A stretch of 64,000 nt of DNA, taken from contig NZ_JABCPZ010000003.1 of assembly GCF_013283785.1 (NCBI RefSeq), forward strand, positions 62,001 through 126,000. Reading direction: 5' to 3'. The position numbers were made by a program, and so were the translations under genes. Of this stretch, positions 1 to 7,246 are shown one piece after another (position 1 is the stretch's first letter; every line of letters starts with the position of its first letter). The notes beneath the pieces are model-generated. The model ran no database searches. It was not told the DNA's origin and worked only from the letters and a program-made list of their open reading frames with translations. The stretch is from Nonomuraea antri (GTDB lineage Bacteria; Actinomycetota; Actinomycetes; Streptosporangiales; Streptosporangiaceae).

Positions 1-1
1 C

Positions 2-334
2 ACCCCGGACGAGGCCGCCTGCATGACCACCAAGCAGGTCAAGAACGAACCGGTCAGGCCGCTGGAAGACCCGGTGAGGATCACCAGCAGGATGAAATGG
101 GCGGCCCGGCTGCTCGGCGGCTGGAAATGGCCGTTCCGGCTGCCGGTCGACAAGGTGTTCCACCGCTACCTGTCGGAGTTCTCCGACTGGGACACCCCGC
201 CGTTCTTCAAGCAGTTCCTGCACCTGGACGTCACGCCGGACACCCTGACCCTGCGCTGCTTCGCCGCGACCGGCTGCCTGGAGCAGGAGCTGGACCCGCC
301 GCTCGAGGACGAGGTCCGTATCAGTTTGTCGTAG
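2..334 (+). CDS. C-terminal part of a possible metallophosphoesterase (gene enters from the left)
   Basis: The reading frame is open from the first bases of the window and runs 110 codons to a TAG at 332-334, so the gene starts outside. The tail contains the pattern SDWDTPPFFKQFLHLDV followed by LRCFAATGCLEQE, which I recall from the C-terminal end of actinobacterial calcineurin-like metallophosphoesterases. No metal-binding residues are in the visible part, so the family call rests on the tail only. The next gene starts 20 nt downstream on the same strand. It could equally be an unclassified actinobacterial protein. Confidence 0.5.
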   Translation, partial: TPDEAACMTTKQVKNEPVRPLEDPVRITSRMKWAARLLGGWKWPFRLPVDKVFHRYLSEFSDWDTPPFFKQFLHLDVTPDTLTLRCFAATGCLEQELDPPLEDEVRISLS

Positions 335-354
335 TCGCCTGGCACTCTGGTGAC

Positions 355-1923
355 GTGCACGTGGTGGTGGCGGGTGAGACGATCCTGCCGGTCGGCGGGT
401 CGCCACGGCGGCCCGGTGACCTGGCGGGGGCCGTCCTGGATCTGGAGCGGGCCGAGCGGCCGCGGTGGGTCTGGGCCGAGACGGGAGAGGTCTACCCGGC
501 GCTGCTGGGCGCGGGCGTGCGCGTCTCGCGCTGTCACGACCTCGCGCTCACCGAGAGCCTGCTGCTCGCCCACGAGGGCCGCTACGGCGAGCCGCGCTCG
601 GCCAGGGCCGCGCACGCCAGGCTGCACGGCCTGCCGGTGCCCGACGACGAGCCCAGCGTGCCCGGCACCCTGTTCGCGCCCGAGCCGCTGAGCGCCGAGG
701 CCGTCGCCGAGGTGCTGGCGGACCAGCTCCGGCGGGTCGAGGCGCTGCCCGCGCCCGGCAGGTTCAGGCTGCTGGTCGCGGCCGAGTCGGCGGGCGCGCT
801 GGTCGCCGCCGAGATGGGGCACGACGGCATGCCCTGGCGCGAAGACGTGCACGACGCGCTGCTGACCGACCTGCTCGGCCCGCGCCCGGTGCACGGCATG
901 CGCCCGGCCAAGCTGCAGGCGCTGGCCGACGAGGTGGCCGCGGCGTTCGGCCACCAGGTCAACCCCGACTCGGTGCAGCAGCTCGTCAAGGCGTTCAAGG
1001 GGGCCGGGGTGGCGCTGAAGTCCACCAGGTCGTGGGAGCTCAAGCGGGTCGAGCATCCCGCGGTCGCGCCGCTGCTCGCCTACAAGGAGCTGGCCAGGCT
1101 GTACAGCTTCCACGGCTGGGTGTGGGCCGACCAGTGGGTGCGCGGCGGGCGGTTCAGGCCCGAATACGTGGTGGGCGGCGTCGTGTCGGGCCGCTGGGCC
1201 ACCAGCGGCGGCGGGGCGCTGCAGATTCCCAAGGTGATGCGCAAGGTGGTGCTGGCCGACCCGGGCTCCACGCTGATCGTCGCCGACGCCGCCCAGCTGG
1301 AGCCGCGGGTGCTCGCCGCGATGGCCGGTGACGTGGGGCTGGCCAGGGCGGCAGGGGAGATCGACCTGTACTCGGCGCTGGCCCGGTCGTTCGGCGGCCA
1401 GCGCGACCACGCCAAGATCGCCATGCTGTCCGCCATGTACGGCGGCACCAGCGGCGACGCGCCCAAGCTGCTGGCCGTCATGCGCCAGCGCTTCCCCCGG
1501 GCCTACCAGTTCGTCGAAGACGCGGCCAAGGCGGGCGAGGAGGGCCGGCTGGTGCGCTCGTGGCTCGGCCGCACCAGCCCGCCGCCGTCCGCCGGCTGGA
1601 GGGAGCAGGTCTCCGGTCCCGAGGGCGGCCGGGCGGCGCGCGACAGGGGCAGGTTCACCCGCAACTTCGTGGTGCAGGCCACCGCGGCGGAGTGGGCGCT
1701 GTCGCTCCTGGCGGTGCTGCGCGGGCTGCTGCCCGACCCGGCCAGGCTGGTGTTCTTCCAGCACGACGAGGTCATGGTGCACTGCCCGCTCGACCAGGCC
1801 GAAGAGGTGATCGCGGCGGTCGGTGCGGCGGCGGCCGAGGCGACCAGGCTGCTGTTCGGTTCGACGCCGGTGCGCTTCCCGATGGAGGCCGTCGCGGTCG
1901 ACTGCTACGCCGACGCGAAGTAG
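355..1923 (+). CDS. Bifunctional 3'-5' exonuclease/DNA polymerase, family A (PolA-like)
   Basis: A 522-residue protein with a degenerate exonuclease-like N-terminal half and a family-A polymerase domain in the C-terminal half. The palm motif A appears as VADAAQLEPRVLA around residue 311 (usual form DYSQIE), and motif C as QHDEVMVHCP with its Asp near residue 471. It lacks the 5' nuclease domain of full-length Pol I and is about 60 percent of its length, as in the short PolA-like proteins common in actinomycetes. The frame is open further upstream, but GTG 355 is the first sensible start after the preceding stop at 332-334. It probably acts in repair; the divergent motif A (Ala-Gln-Leu-Glu) may change activity. 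Confidence 0.85.
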   Translation: MHVVVAGETILPVGGSPRRPGDLAGAVLDLERAERPRWVWAETGEVYPALLGAGVRVSRCHDLALTESLLLAHEGRYGEPRSARAAHARLHGLPVPDDEPSVPGTLFAPEPLSAEAVAEVLADQLRRVEALPAPGRFRLLVAAESAGALVAAEMGHDGMPWREDVHDALLTDLLGPRPVHGMRPAKLQALADEVAAAFGHQVNPDSVQQLVKAFKGAGVALKSTRSWELKRVEHPAVAPLLAYKELARLYSFHGWVWADQWVRGGRFRPEYVVGGVVSGRWATSGGGALQIPKVMRKVVLADPGSTLIVADAAQLEPRVLAAMAGDVGLARAAGEIDLYSALARSFGGQRDHAKIAMLSAMYGGTSGDAPKLLAVMRQRFPRAYQFVEDAAKAGEEGRLVRSWLGRTSPPPSAGWREQVSGPEGGRAARDRGRFTRNFVVQATAAEWALSLLAVLRGLLPDPARLVFFQHDEVMVHCPLDQAEEVIAAVGAAAAEATRLLFGSTPVRFPMEAVAVDCYADAK

Positions 1924-1969
1924 CCCCGTTTCCGGAAAGACCCTCTCGCGATCGCTTGCGCCCACTGAA

Positions 1970-1996
1970 CCGTATGTTGTACGGTACGACGTACGG
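1970..1996. promoter_or_regulatory. Overlapping CCGTA/TACGG repeats, candidate operator
   Basis: The 92-bp gap before the epoxide-hydrolase-like gene holds CCGTA-TGTTG-TACGG directly followed by TACGACGTACGG, with a GTAC-G-GTAC palindrome inside. The start TTG at 2016 lies about 20 nt downstream with a GGGAG ribosome site in between. Position and symmetry suggest binding by a dimeric repressor; no regulator gene is adjacent. Confidence 0.35.
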
Positions 1997-2015
1997 CAAC
2001 GATAGGGAGAACGAC

Positions 2016-3134
2016 TTGACCATCACCGACATCCGGCCTTTCAGCCTCGAAACCGCTCAGGCCGACCTGGACGACCTGAGCGCGCGGCTCGACCGGGTGC
2101 GCTGGCCCGACGAGGTCCCCGGGCTCGGCCGGCGGCACGGCGTCCCGCTCGCCGAGCTCAAGCGGCTGGTCGAGCACTGGCGCACCGGCTACGACTGGCG
2201 GGCCGCCGAGGCCGAGCTGAACCGGCACGACCAGTTCGTCACCGAGATCGACGGGCAGTCCGTGCACTTCCTGCACGTCCGCTCGGCGAACCCCGGCGCG
2301 CTCCCGCTGCTGATCACGCACGGCTGGCCCAGCTCCCCGGTGGAGTACCTGGACGTGATCGAGCCGCTGAGCCGTGACTTCCACCTGGTCATCCCGTCAT
2401 TGCCGGGCTACGGGCTGTCCGGGCCCACCCGCGAGATGGGCTGGGGCTCCACCCGGATCGCGCACGCCTGGCTGGAGCTCATGACCAGGCTCGGCTACGA
2501 GCGCTTCGGCGTGCAGGGCGGCGACTGGGGCACCTGGATCTCCCGCGAGGTCGGCGTGCTGGCCCCGGAGCGGGTCGCCGGCATGCACGGCAACGGCATC
2601 ATCTGCTTCCCGATCGGCGCGCCCGGCGAGTTCGACGACCTGAGCGAGGTCGAGCAGGAGCGCCTGGCCTTCCGCGAGAAGTACCTGACCGAGCAGTACG
2701 GCTACAAGCTCATCCAGTCGGCCAGGCCGCAGACCTTCGCCTACGGCATGGCCGACTCGCCGGTCGCGCTGCTGGCCTGGTTCGCGAGCGTCTTCGACGA
2801 GTGGAGCGACGCCGGCATCGCCGACGACCGGCTGCTCACCACGGTCATGCTCTACTGGCTGACCAACACCGCGGGCTCGGCCGCCCGCTCGTTCGTCGAG
2901 ACGCCCGACACCGACCAGGACACCAGCGTCGAGTGGGAGCTCAAGCCGGCCACGGTGCCCACGTCCATCTCGGTGTTCCCGAAGGACATCCTGCGGCCGA
3001 TCCGGCGCTTCGCCGAGCGTGACAACAACATCGTCGGCTGGGTCGAGCACGAGCGGGGCGGCACGTTCGCCGCGCTGGAGCGGCCGGCCGAGTTCGTCGC
3101 CGACGTGCGGGCGTTCTTCGCGTCGCTGGAATGA
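2016..3134 (+). CDS. Epoxide hydrolase-like alpha/beta hydrolase (EHN domain)
   Basis: A 372-residue soluble enzyme. The N-terminal region (about 1-110) matches the epoxide hydrolase N-terminal domain (SLETAQADLDDLSARLDRVRWPDE). The oxyanion motif HGWP is at 102-105 and the nucleophile elbow GGDWG puts the catalytic Asp at 170. In this family the base is normally the His of a C-terminal GGHFAA motif, but here the codon is ACG and the motif reads GGTFAALERP. The protein may therefore have altered or lost hydrolase chemistry, or use another His. TTG 2016 is chosen because of GGGAG 8 nt upstream and because the family domain begins directly after it. Confidence 0.8.
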   Translation: MTITDIRPFSLETAQADLDDLSARLDRVRWPDEVPGLGRRHGVPLAELKRLVEHWRTGYDWRAAEAELNRHDQFVTEIDGQSVHFLHVRSANPGALPLLITHGWPSSPVEYLDVIEPLSRDFHLVIPSLPGYGLSGPTREMGWGSTRIAHAWLELMTRLGYERFGVQGGDWGTWISREVGVLAPERVAGMHGNGIICFPIGAPGEFDDLSEVEQERLAFREKYLTEQYGYKLIQSARPQTFAYGMADSPVALLAWFASVFDEWSDAGIADDRLLTTVMLYWLTNTAGSAARSFVETPDTDQDTSVEWELKPATVPTSISVFPKDILRPIRRFAERDNNIVGWVEHERGGTFAALERPAEFVADVRAFFASLE

Positions 3135-3170
3135 GGCTCAGGCGCCTTGCTGGGGTAAGGCTCAGGCGCC
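3134..3170. repeat. 13-nt direct repeat between two convergent stop codons
   Basis: AGGCTCAGGCGCC occurs at 3134-3146 and again at 3158-3170. The first copy starts at the last base of the epoxide-hydrolase-like gene's stop codon. The second holds the stop codon of the convergent MFS gene. This looks like a small tandem duplication of 24 bp in the shared 3' region. Confidence 0.6.
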
Positions 3171-4430
3171 GCGCAGCCGCCACGCGGCGGCCAGCCAGAG
3201 CCCGGCCACCGTCACCATGACACCGACCACCAGGCCGAGCATCCCGAATCCGACGCCGCCCACGATCGCGCCCGCGACGATCGTGCCGGTGGCGCCGCAG
3301 ACGTTCATCAGCAGGTCCGACAACCCCTGGACGGCGGGCCTGCGATCGAGCGGCACCGACTCGGTGACCAGCGCCGACCCGGCCACCAGCCCGCACGACC
3401 AGCCCAGCCCGAGCAGCACGAGCGCGGTGGTGACCTGCCAGACCCGGTGACCCGCGGTGCCGGCCAGCACGGCGGCGGCCAGCAGCACGGCCATGCCGAG
3501 CAGCAGCACCGGCACCTTGCCCGCCTTGTCGGCGAGCCAGCCGACCACCGGCGACAGCATGTACATGCCGGCGATGTGCAGGCTGATCACCAGGCCGATG
3601 ACGTCCAGGTTCGAGCCGTCGTGGTGGAGTTTGACCGGGGTCATGGACATGACCGACACCATCGCGGTGTGGCTGACGGCGATCATGACGAGCGCGCGGC
3701 GGGCGGTCGGGATGGTGCGCAGGGTGTCCCAGGCCGTCCTGATCGTGCGCTTACCGCCGGATGTGGTGGCCGGGGTGCCGGTCAGCTCGCGGGCGAGCTT
3801 GAACGGGTCGGGACGCAGCCCCCCGATGACGATGACCAGCGCCGCCGCGAACGCCAGCGCGGCGAACGCGAACGGCCCGGCGGTCGGCGCCAGGCCGAAC
3901 TCCCTGCCGATCTGGTCGGCCGGCCTGGCCAGGTTCGGCCCGGCCACCGAGCCGAACGTGGAGGCCCACACGACCAGCGACAGGTGCCGGCCCGCGTGGC
4001 CCTTCGGCGACAGGTCGGTGGCCGAGTAGCGGGCCGCCAGGCTGCCCGCGCTGCCGCCGCCGACCAGGACGAGCCCGGCCAGCAGCAGCGGCCAGTTGGC
4101 CAGGCTGATCGCGAGCACGGACAGGGCGCAGCCGGCCAGCGCCGCGAGGTAGGCCACCGCCAGCCCGGCCCGCCTGCCGCTGCGGCCGGACGCCTTGGCG
4201 GTGGGCAGCGCGAGCAGGGCCGCGCCGAGCACGGTCGCCGTGCCCGCGAAGCCGCTGATCACGGTCGAGCCCGAGAGCTGGTCGACCACCACGGAGCTGA
4301 GCGCGAGACCGACGGCGACGCCCACTCCGCCCACGATCTGCGCCGCCGACAGCACGGCCAGGGTGCGGCGCTGGATGCCGCGAATCCGGTCGGTCGGCGA
4401 GACGGCGGGCTTCGTGGGGGCGCTGGTCAC
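3162..4430 (-). CDS. MFS transporter
   Basis: About 422 residues, almost entirely hydrophobic helices, with the layout of a 12-helix major facilitator. Short charged loops such as KASGRSGRRAG (between helices 2 and 3) are typical. It is probably a proton-driven exporter in the cytoplasmic membrane; the substrate is unknown. GTG 4430 is preferred over a TTG 36 nt upstream because the extra residues look non-coding and neither site has a strong ribosome site. It stands alone, convergent with the epoxide-hydrolase-like gene. Confidence 0.8.
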   Translation of the reverse strand: MTSAPTKPAVSPTDRIRGIQRRTLAVLSAAQIVGGVGVAVGLALSSVVVDQLSGSTVISGFAGTATVLGAALLALPTAKASGRSGRRAGLAVAYLAALAGCALSVLAISLANWPLLLAGLVLVGGGSAGSLAARYSATDLSPKGHAGRHLSLVVWASTFGSVAGPNLARPADQIGREFGLAPTAGPFAFAALAFAAALVIVIGGLRPDPFKLARELTGTPATTSGGKRTIRTAWDTLRTIPTARRALVMIAVSHTAMVSVMSMTPVKLHHDGSNLDVIGLVISLHIAGMYMLSPVVGWLADKAGKVPVLLLGMAVLLAAAVLAGTAGHRVWQVTTALVLLGLGWSCGLVAGSALVTESVPLDRRPAVQGLSDLLMNVCGATGTIVAGAIVGGVGFGMLGLVVGVMVTVAGLWLAAAWRLRGA

Positions 4431-4528
4431 TCGTGAAGTCTCGCATATCCCCCGAGATTGCCCCAAAGAGGACAGCCGCCCTGTTGAGTGGGGAACGCCG
4501 CGAACGGCTATAACCGCGCGAACGGCTA

Positions 4529-5344
4529 TTACAGGACGACTACCTCATCACCTCGGACGATTCGCCCCGGAGCGTCGGGAATGAGGTTGATCCCGAACCA
4601 CACCTTCCCGTCCCACTTGCGATGCTTCGACAGCGTCCTGATGGGCTCCTTGCCCTTGGCGTAGGTGGCCAGGTCGATGGTGGTCAGCACGCACCGGTCG
4701 CAGCCCTTGGTGACCCGGAAGTCGACCTCGCCGACGCGCACCCGCTTCCACTCGTCCTCGGCGAAGGGCCGGTCCGCGCCGTCGACCACCACGCTGGGCC
4801 TGAACCGGCCCATCGGCAGCGGCTCGGGCAGGTCCTCGCCGCGTTCCGCGGCCGTCTCGGCGACCCAGTCGTTCAGCCGGGCCAGCGAGGCGGTCGTGGT
4901 CAGCAGCAACGGGTAGCCGTCGGCCAGGCTCACCCGGTCCTCCGGTCTGCCGTAGGCGGGGTTGACCGGGCGCCGGGTCGGGTCGTCGAGCCACTTCAGC
5001 CGTACGGGCGTGCCGATCAGCGCCGACAGCCACGCCGCCGCCTCCTCGCCGCAGTCGGTGAGCTCGACCGGCGTCCGCCACACCTGGATCGTCGACAGGC
5101 CGCCGGTGGGGACGACGCGCAGCGGCTCGGCGTGCGGCCCGGTCAGCGTGAGCGTGTCGCCGTCGAGCCGCGGCACGCAGGACAACATCCGGGGATGCTC
5201 GCGGGCGGTCAGCAACTGGCCGGACTCGTCGGTCACGCAGTAACGCCGGTCGCCCGCCAGGCCCCACGGCTGGACCTCGGCCTCGTCGGTGGCATGCCCG
5301 GCGGTGGACTTGACGGGGTAATAGTGGATGCTCGCCAGCTTCAT
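4529..5344 (-). CDS. MOSC-domain protein (YcbX/MARC type)
   Basis: A 271-residue protein with an N-terminal beta-barrel domain (KLASIHYYPVKS at the start) and a C-terminal MOSC domain ending in NLIPDAPGRIVRGDEV. The Cys-containing motif KGCDRCVLTTID near residue 210 is where this family binds the molybdenum cofactor. Relatives reduce N-hydroxylated compounds, so a role in detoxifying N-hydroxylated bases or drugs is possible. Its ATG overlaps the stop of the upstream MFS gene (ATGA), so the two are translationally coupled. Confidence 0.88.
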   Translation of the reverse strand: MKLASIHYYPVKSTAGHATDEAEVQPWGLAGDRRYCVTDESGQLLTAREHPRMLSCVPRLDGDTLTLTGPHAEPLRVVPTGGLSTIQVWRTPVELTDCGEEAAAWLSALIGTPVRLKWLDDPTRRPVNPAYGRPEDRVSLADGYPLLLTTTASLARLNDWVAETAAERGEDLPEPLPMGRFRPSVVVDGADRPFAEDEWKRVRVGEVDFRVTKGCDRCVLTTIDLATYAKGKEPIRTLSKHRKWDGKVWFGINLIPDAPGRIVRGDEVVVL

Positions 5345-6567
5345 GGGGCAGACCGTACCTCAGCGCCCGCCGTGGACTCAGTGCCGGCCGTGGACTCAGT
5401 CCGGTCCCTTGGAGCGTTCTCGCGCCGGTGCGACAGCGCCGACAGCGCGATCGCGCCGAGCGCCGCCGCCCCGAGCGCGGCCCCGATCCAGCCCAGCGAC
5501 GGATACCCGTGCCCCGCCTCGATGGCCAGGCCGCCCAGCCACGGGCCGGCGGTGATGCCGACGTTGAACGCCGAGACGTTCACCGCGGCGGCGAGCGTCG
5601 GCGCCCGGTCGGCCAGGGCGAACACCCGGGTGTTGAGCGCCGGGTTGACGGCGAAGCCGAACGCGCCGAGCAGGAAGACCAGCGGCACCGCGACCGGCGC
5701 GGACCCGGCCGCCAGCGCCAGCCCGGCCGAGGCCGCGACCAGCCCGGACACACCCGCGACCAGGGTGGGGAACGGCCGCGCGTCGGCGGTCCTGCCGCCC
5801 AGCGTGATCCCGATCAGGGCGCCGGCCCCGTACAGCGCGAGCACGGCGGGCACCCAGCCCGCCGCCAGCCCCGTCGCGTCGGTCAGCAGCGGGCTGAGGT
5901 AGGCGAACGACACCAGCAGCGCGCCCGTGGCCAGCGCGGTCGTGGCGTAGGCGAGCCAGAGCCCCGGCCTGGCCATGGAGCGCAGCTCGTCGATCACCCG
6001 GGACCGCGCGGCGTCAGCGGGACGGCCGCCGGGGACGGTGGCGGCGACCCCGATCGCGCTCAGCGCCGACAACCCGGCCACCGCCCAGAACGCGGCCCGC
6101 CAGCCGAGGTGCTGCCCGATCACGGTGCCCGCCGACAGCCCGACGATCGTGGCCACGGTCAGCCCGCCGGCCACCACGCTCATGGCCCTGCCCCTGGCGT
6201 CGGCCGGCACGAGCCCGAGCGCGGTGATCGCCGCCACCGCCCAGAACCCGGCGTACACGAACGCGCCCGCCACCCTGGTCGCGAACAGCACCGCATAGCT
6301 GCTGGTCAACGCGCCCGCGACGTGCGTGAGAGCGAAGATCGCCAGAAACGTCAGCAGCGCCGTGCGCCGGGGCCAGCGCAGGGTCACCACGGCCAGCACC
6401 GGCGCGCCCACCAGCATGCCCAGCGCGAACGCCGAGATCAGCAGCCCCGCGTCGGGGACGGACACGCCCAGGTCGGCCGCCAGCTCGGGCAGCAGCCCGG
6501 CCAGCATCAGCTCCGACGTCCCCTGAGCGAAGATCGACAGACCGAGCACGTAGATCGCCAACGGCAC
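5341..6567 (-). CDS. MFS drug exporter (Cmx/CmrA-like, DHA1)
   Basis: A 408-residue protein with 12 predicted helices. The start PLAIYVLGLSIFAQGTSELMLAG resembles chloramphenicol and sugar-efflux DHA1 exporters. GTG 6567 has AAGGA 10 nt upstream. It heads a two-gene unit with the MOSC gene and lies just downstream of a TetR gene on the same strand. A sequence near its start matches one near the TetR gene's start, so the TetR protein is the likely regulator. The substrate cannot be told from the sequence. Confidence 0.85.
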   Translation of the reverse strand: MPLAIYVLGLSIFAQGTSELMLAGLLPELAADLGVSVPDAGLLISAFALGMLVGAPVLAVVTLRWPRRTALLTFLAIFALTHVAGALTSSYAVLFATRVAGAFVYAGFWAVAAITALGLVPADARGRAMSVVAGGLTVATIVGLSAGTVIGQHLGWRAAFWAVAGLSALSAIGVAATVPGGRPADAARSRVIDELRSMARPGLWLAYATTALATGALLVSFAYLSPLLTDATGLAAGWVPAVLALYGAGALIGITLGGRTADARPFPTLVAGVSGLVAASAGLALAAGSAPVAVPLVFLLGAFGFAVNPALNTRVFALADRAPTLAAAVNVSAFNVGITAGPWLGGLAIEAGHGYPSLGWIGAALGAAALGAIALSALSHRRENAPRDRTESTAGTESTAGAEVRSAP

Positions 6568-6581
6568 GGCGACACCATCCT

Positions 6582-6600
6582 TTTAGATCGTTCAGTACAA
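6582..6600. promoter_or_regulatory. Candidate TetR operator ahead of the MFS gene
   Basis: TTTAGATCGTTCAGTACAA lies 15 nt upstream of the MFS GTG start. It matches 15 of 19 bases of TTTGGACCGGTCAGTGCAA at 7226-7244 ahead of the tetR gene, in the same orientation. A shared motif at a regulator gene and its neighbour is the usual pattern for an autoregulated TetR repressor. Confidence 0.6.
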
Positions 6601-6632
6601 AATGAAGGCAGTGAAAATCGGGAGGCCGAGGC

Positions 6633-7205
6633 TCAGAATGCGCCGAGCGCGGTCGTCGCGATGGCTTCGAGCGCGGTGCTGTCGGCGCCGGCGCGGGCCG
6701 CGACCCGCAGGCCGCCCACGGTGGCGACGACGAAGTGCGCCAGCGCCCACGGGTCCTTGCCGCGGTCGATCTCGCCCCGGCTCTGGCCGAGCGCGATCGC
6801 CGCGCGCAGCGCGTCGAGCCGCCGCTCGCCGTCACTCCGCAACATCTCGGCGATCTCCGGGTCGCGCGGCCCCAGCTCCACCGCCGTGTTCACCACCAGG
6901 CAGCCGATCGGGTCGGCGGCGTCGGGCTCGACCGCCCGCCACAGCACCTGGCGGATCTTCTCCATGACCGGCAGGTCGGCGTCGAGCAGCGCGAACAGCT
7001 CGGCGTTGTGCACGTCCATGTAGTGCCGCAGCGACTTCCCGAACAGGTCGTGCTTGTTCTTGAACGTGTTGTAGATGCTGCTGCGCCCCAGGCCGGTGGC
7101 CTCGCACAGGTCCTGGGTCGAGGTGGCCTCGTAGCCCGCGCCCCAGAACGCGCGCATGGCCGCCTCGACCGCGGAGCCCTCGTCGAACTTGCGTGGTCGT
7201 GCCAT
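6633..7205 (-). CDS. TetR/AcrR family transcriptional repressor
   Basis: A 190-residue protein. The N-terminal helix-turn-helix (about 10-55) includes the family pattern TSTQDLCEATGLGRSSIYNTFKNKHDLF; the C-terminal region is the ligand-binding and dimer domain. ATG 7205 gives the usual MARPRKFDE start; an in-frame GTG 9 nt upstream is less likely. It lies upstream of and on the same strand as the MFS-MOSC pair, with 65 bp between. It probably represses itself and the exporter until an unknown ligand binds. Confidence 0.9.
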   Translation of the reverse strand: MARPRKFDEGSAVEAAMRAFWGAGYEATSTQDLCEATGLGRSSIYNTFKNKHDLFGKSLRHYMDVHNAELFALLDADLPVMEKIRQVLWRAVEPDAADPIGCLVVNTAVELGPRDPEIAEMLRSDGERRLDALRAAIALGQSRGEIDRGKDPWALAHFVVATVGGLRVAARAGADSTALEAIATTALGAF

Positions 7206-7225
7206 GTTCGGCACGCTACCAGCTA

Positions 7226-7244
7226 TTTGGACCGGTCAGTGCAA
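7226..7244. promoter_or_regulatory. Candidate TetR autoregulatory operator
   Basis: TTTGGACCGGTCAGTGCAA sits in the 41-bp gap between the kinase stop and the tetR start and contains the perfect palindrome GACCGGTC (7230-7237). It matches the element at 6582-6600 in 15 of 19 positions. The distance of 21 nt to the tetR ATG places it over the likely promoter. Confidence 0.6.
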
Positions 7245-7246
7245 TA

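Noticed and set aside
166-1965. A 599-codon open frame on the minus strand opposite the DNA polymerase gene
   Set aside because: It is the reverse shadow of a high-GC gene; its translation is rich in His, Arg and Gln repeats and has no family motif, while the plus strand carries clear polymerase motifs.
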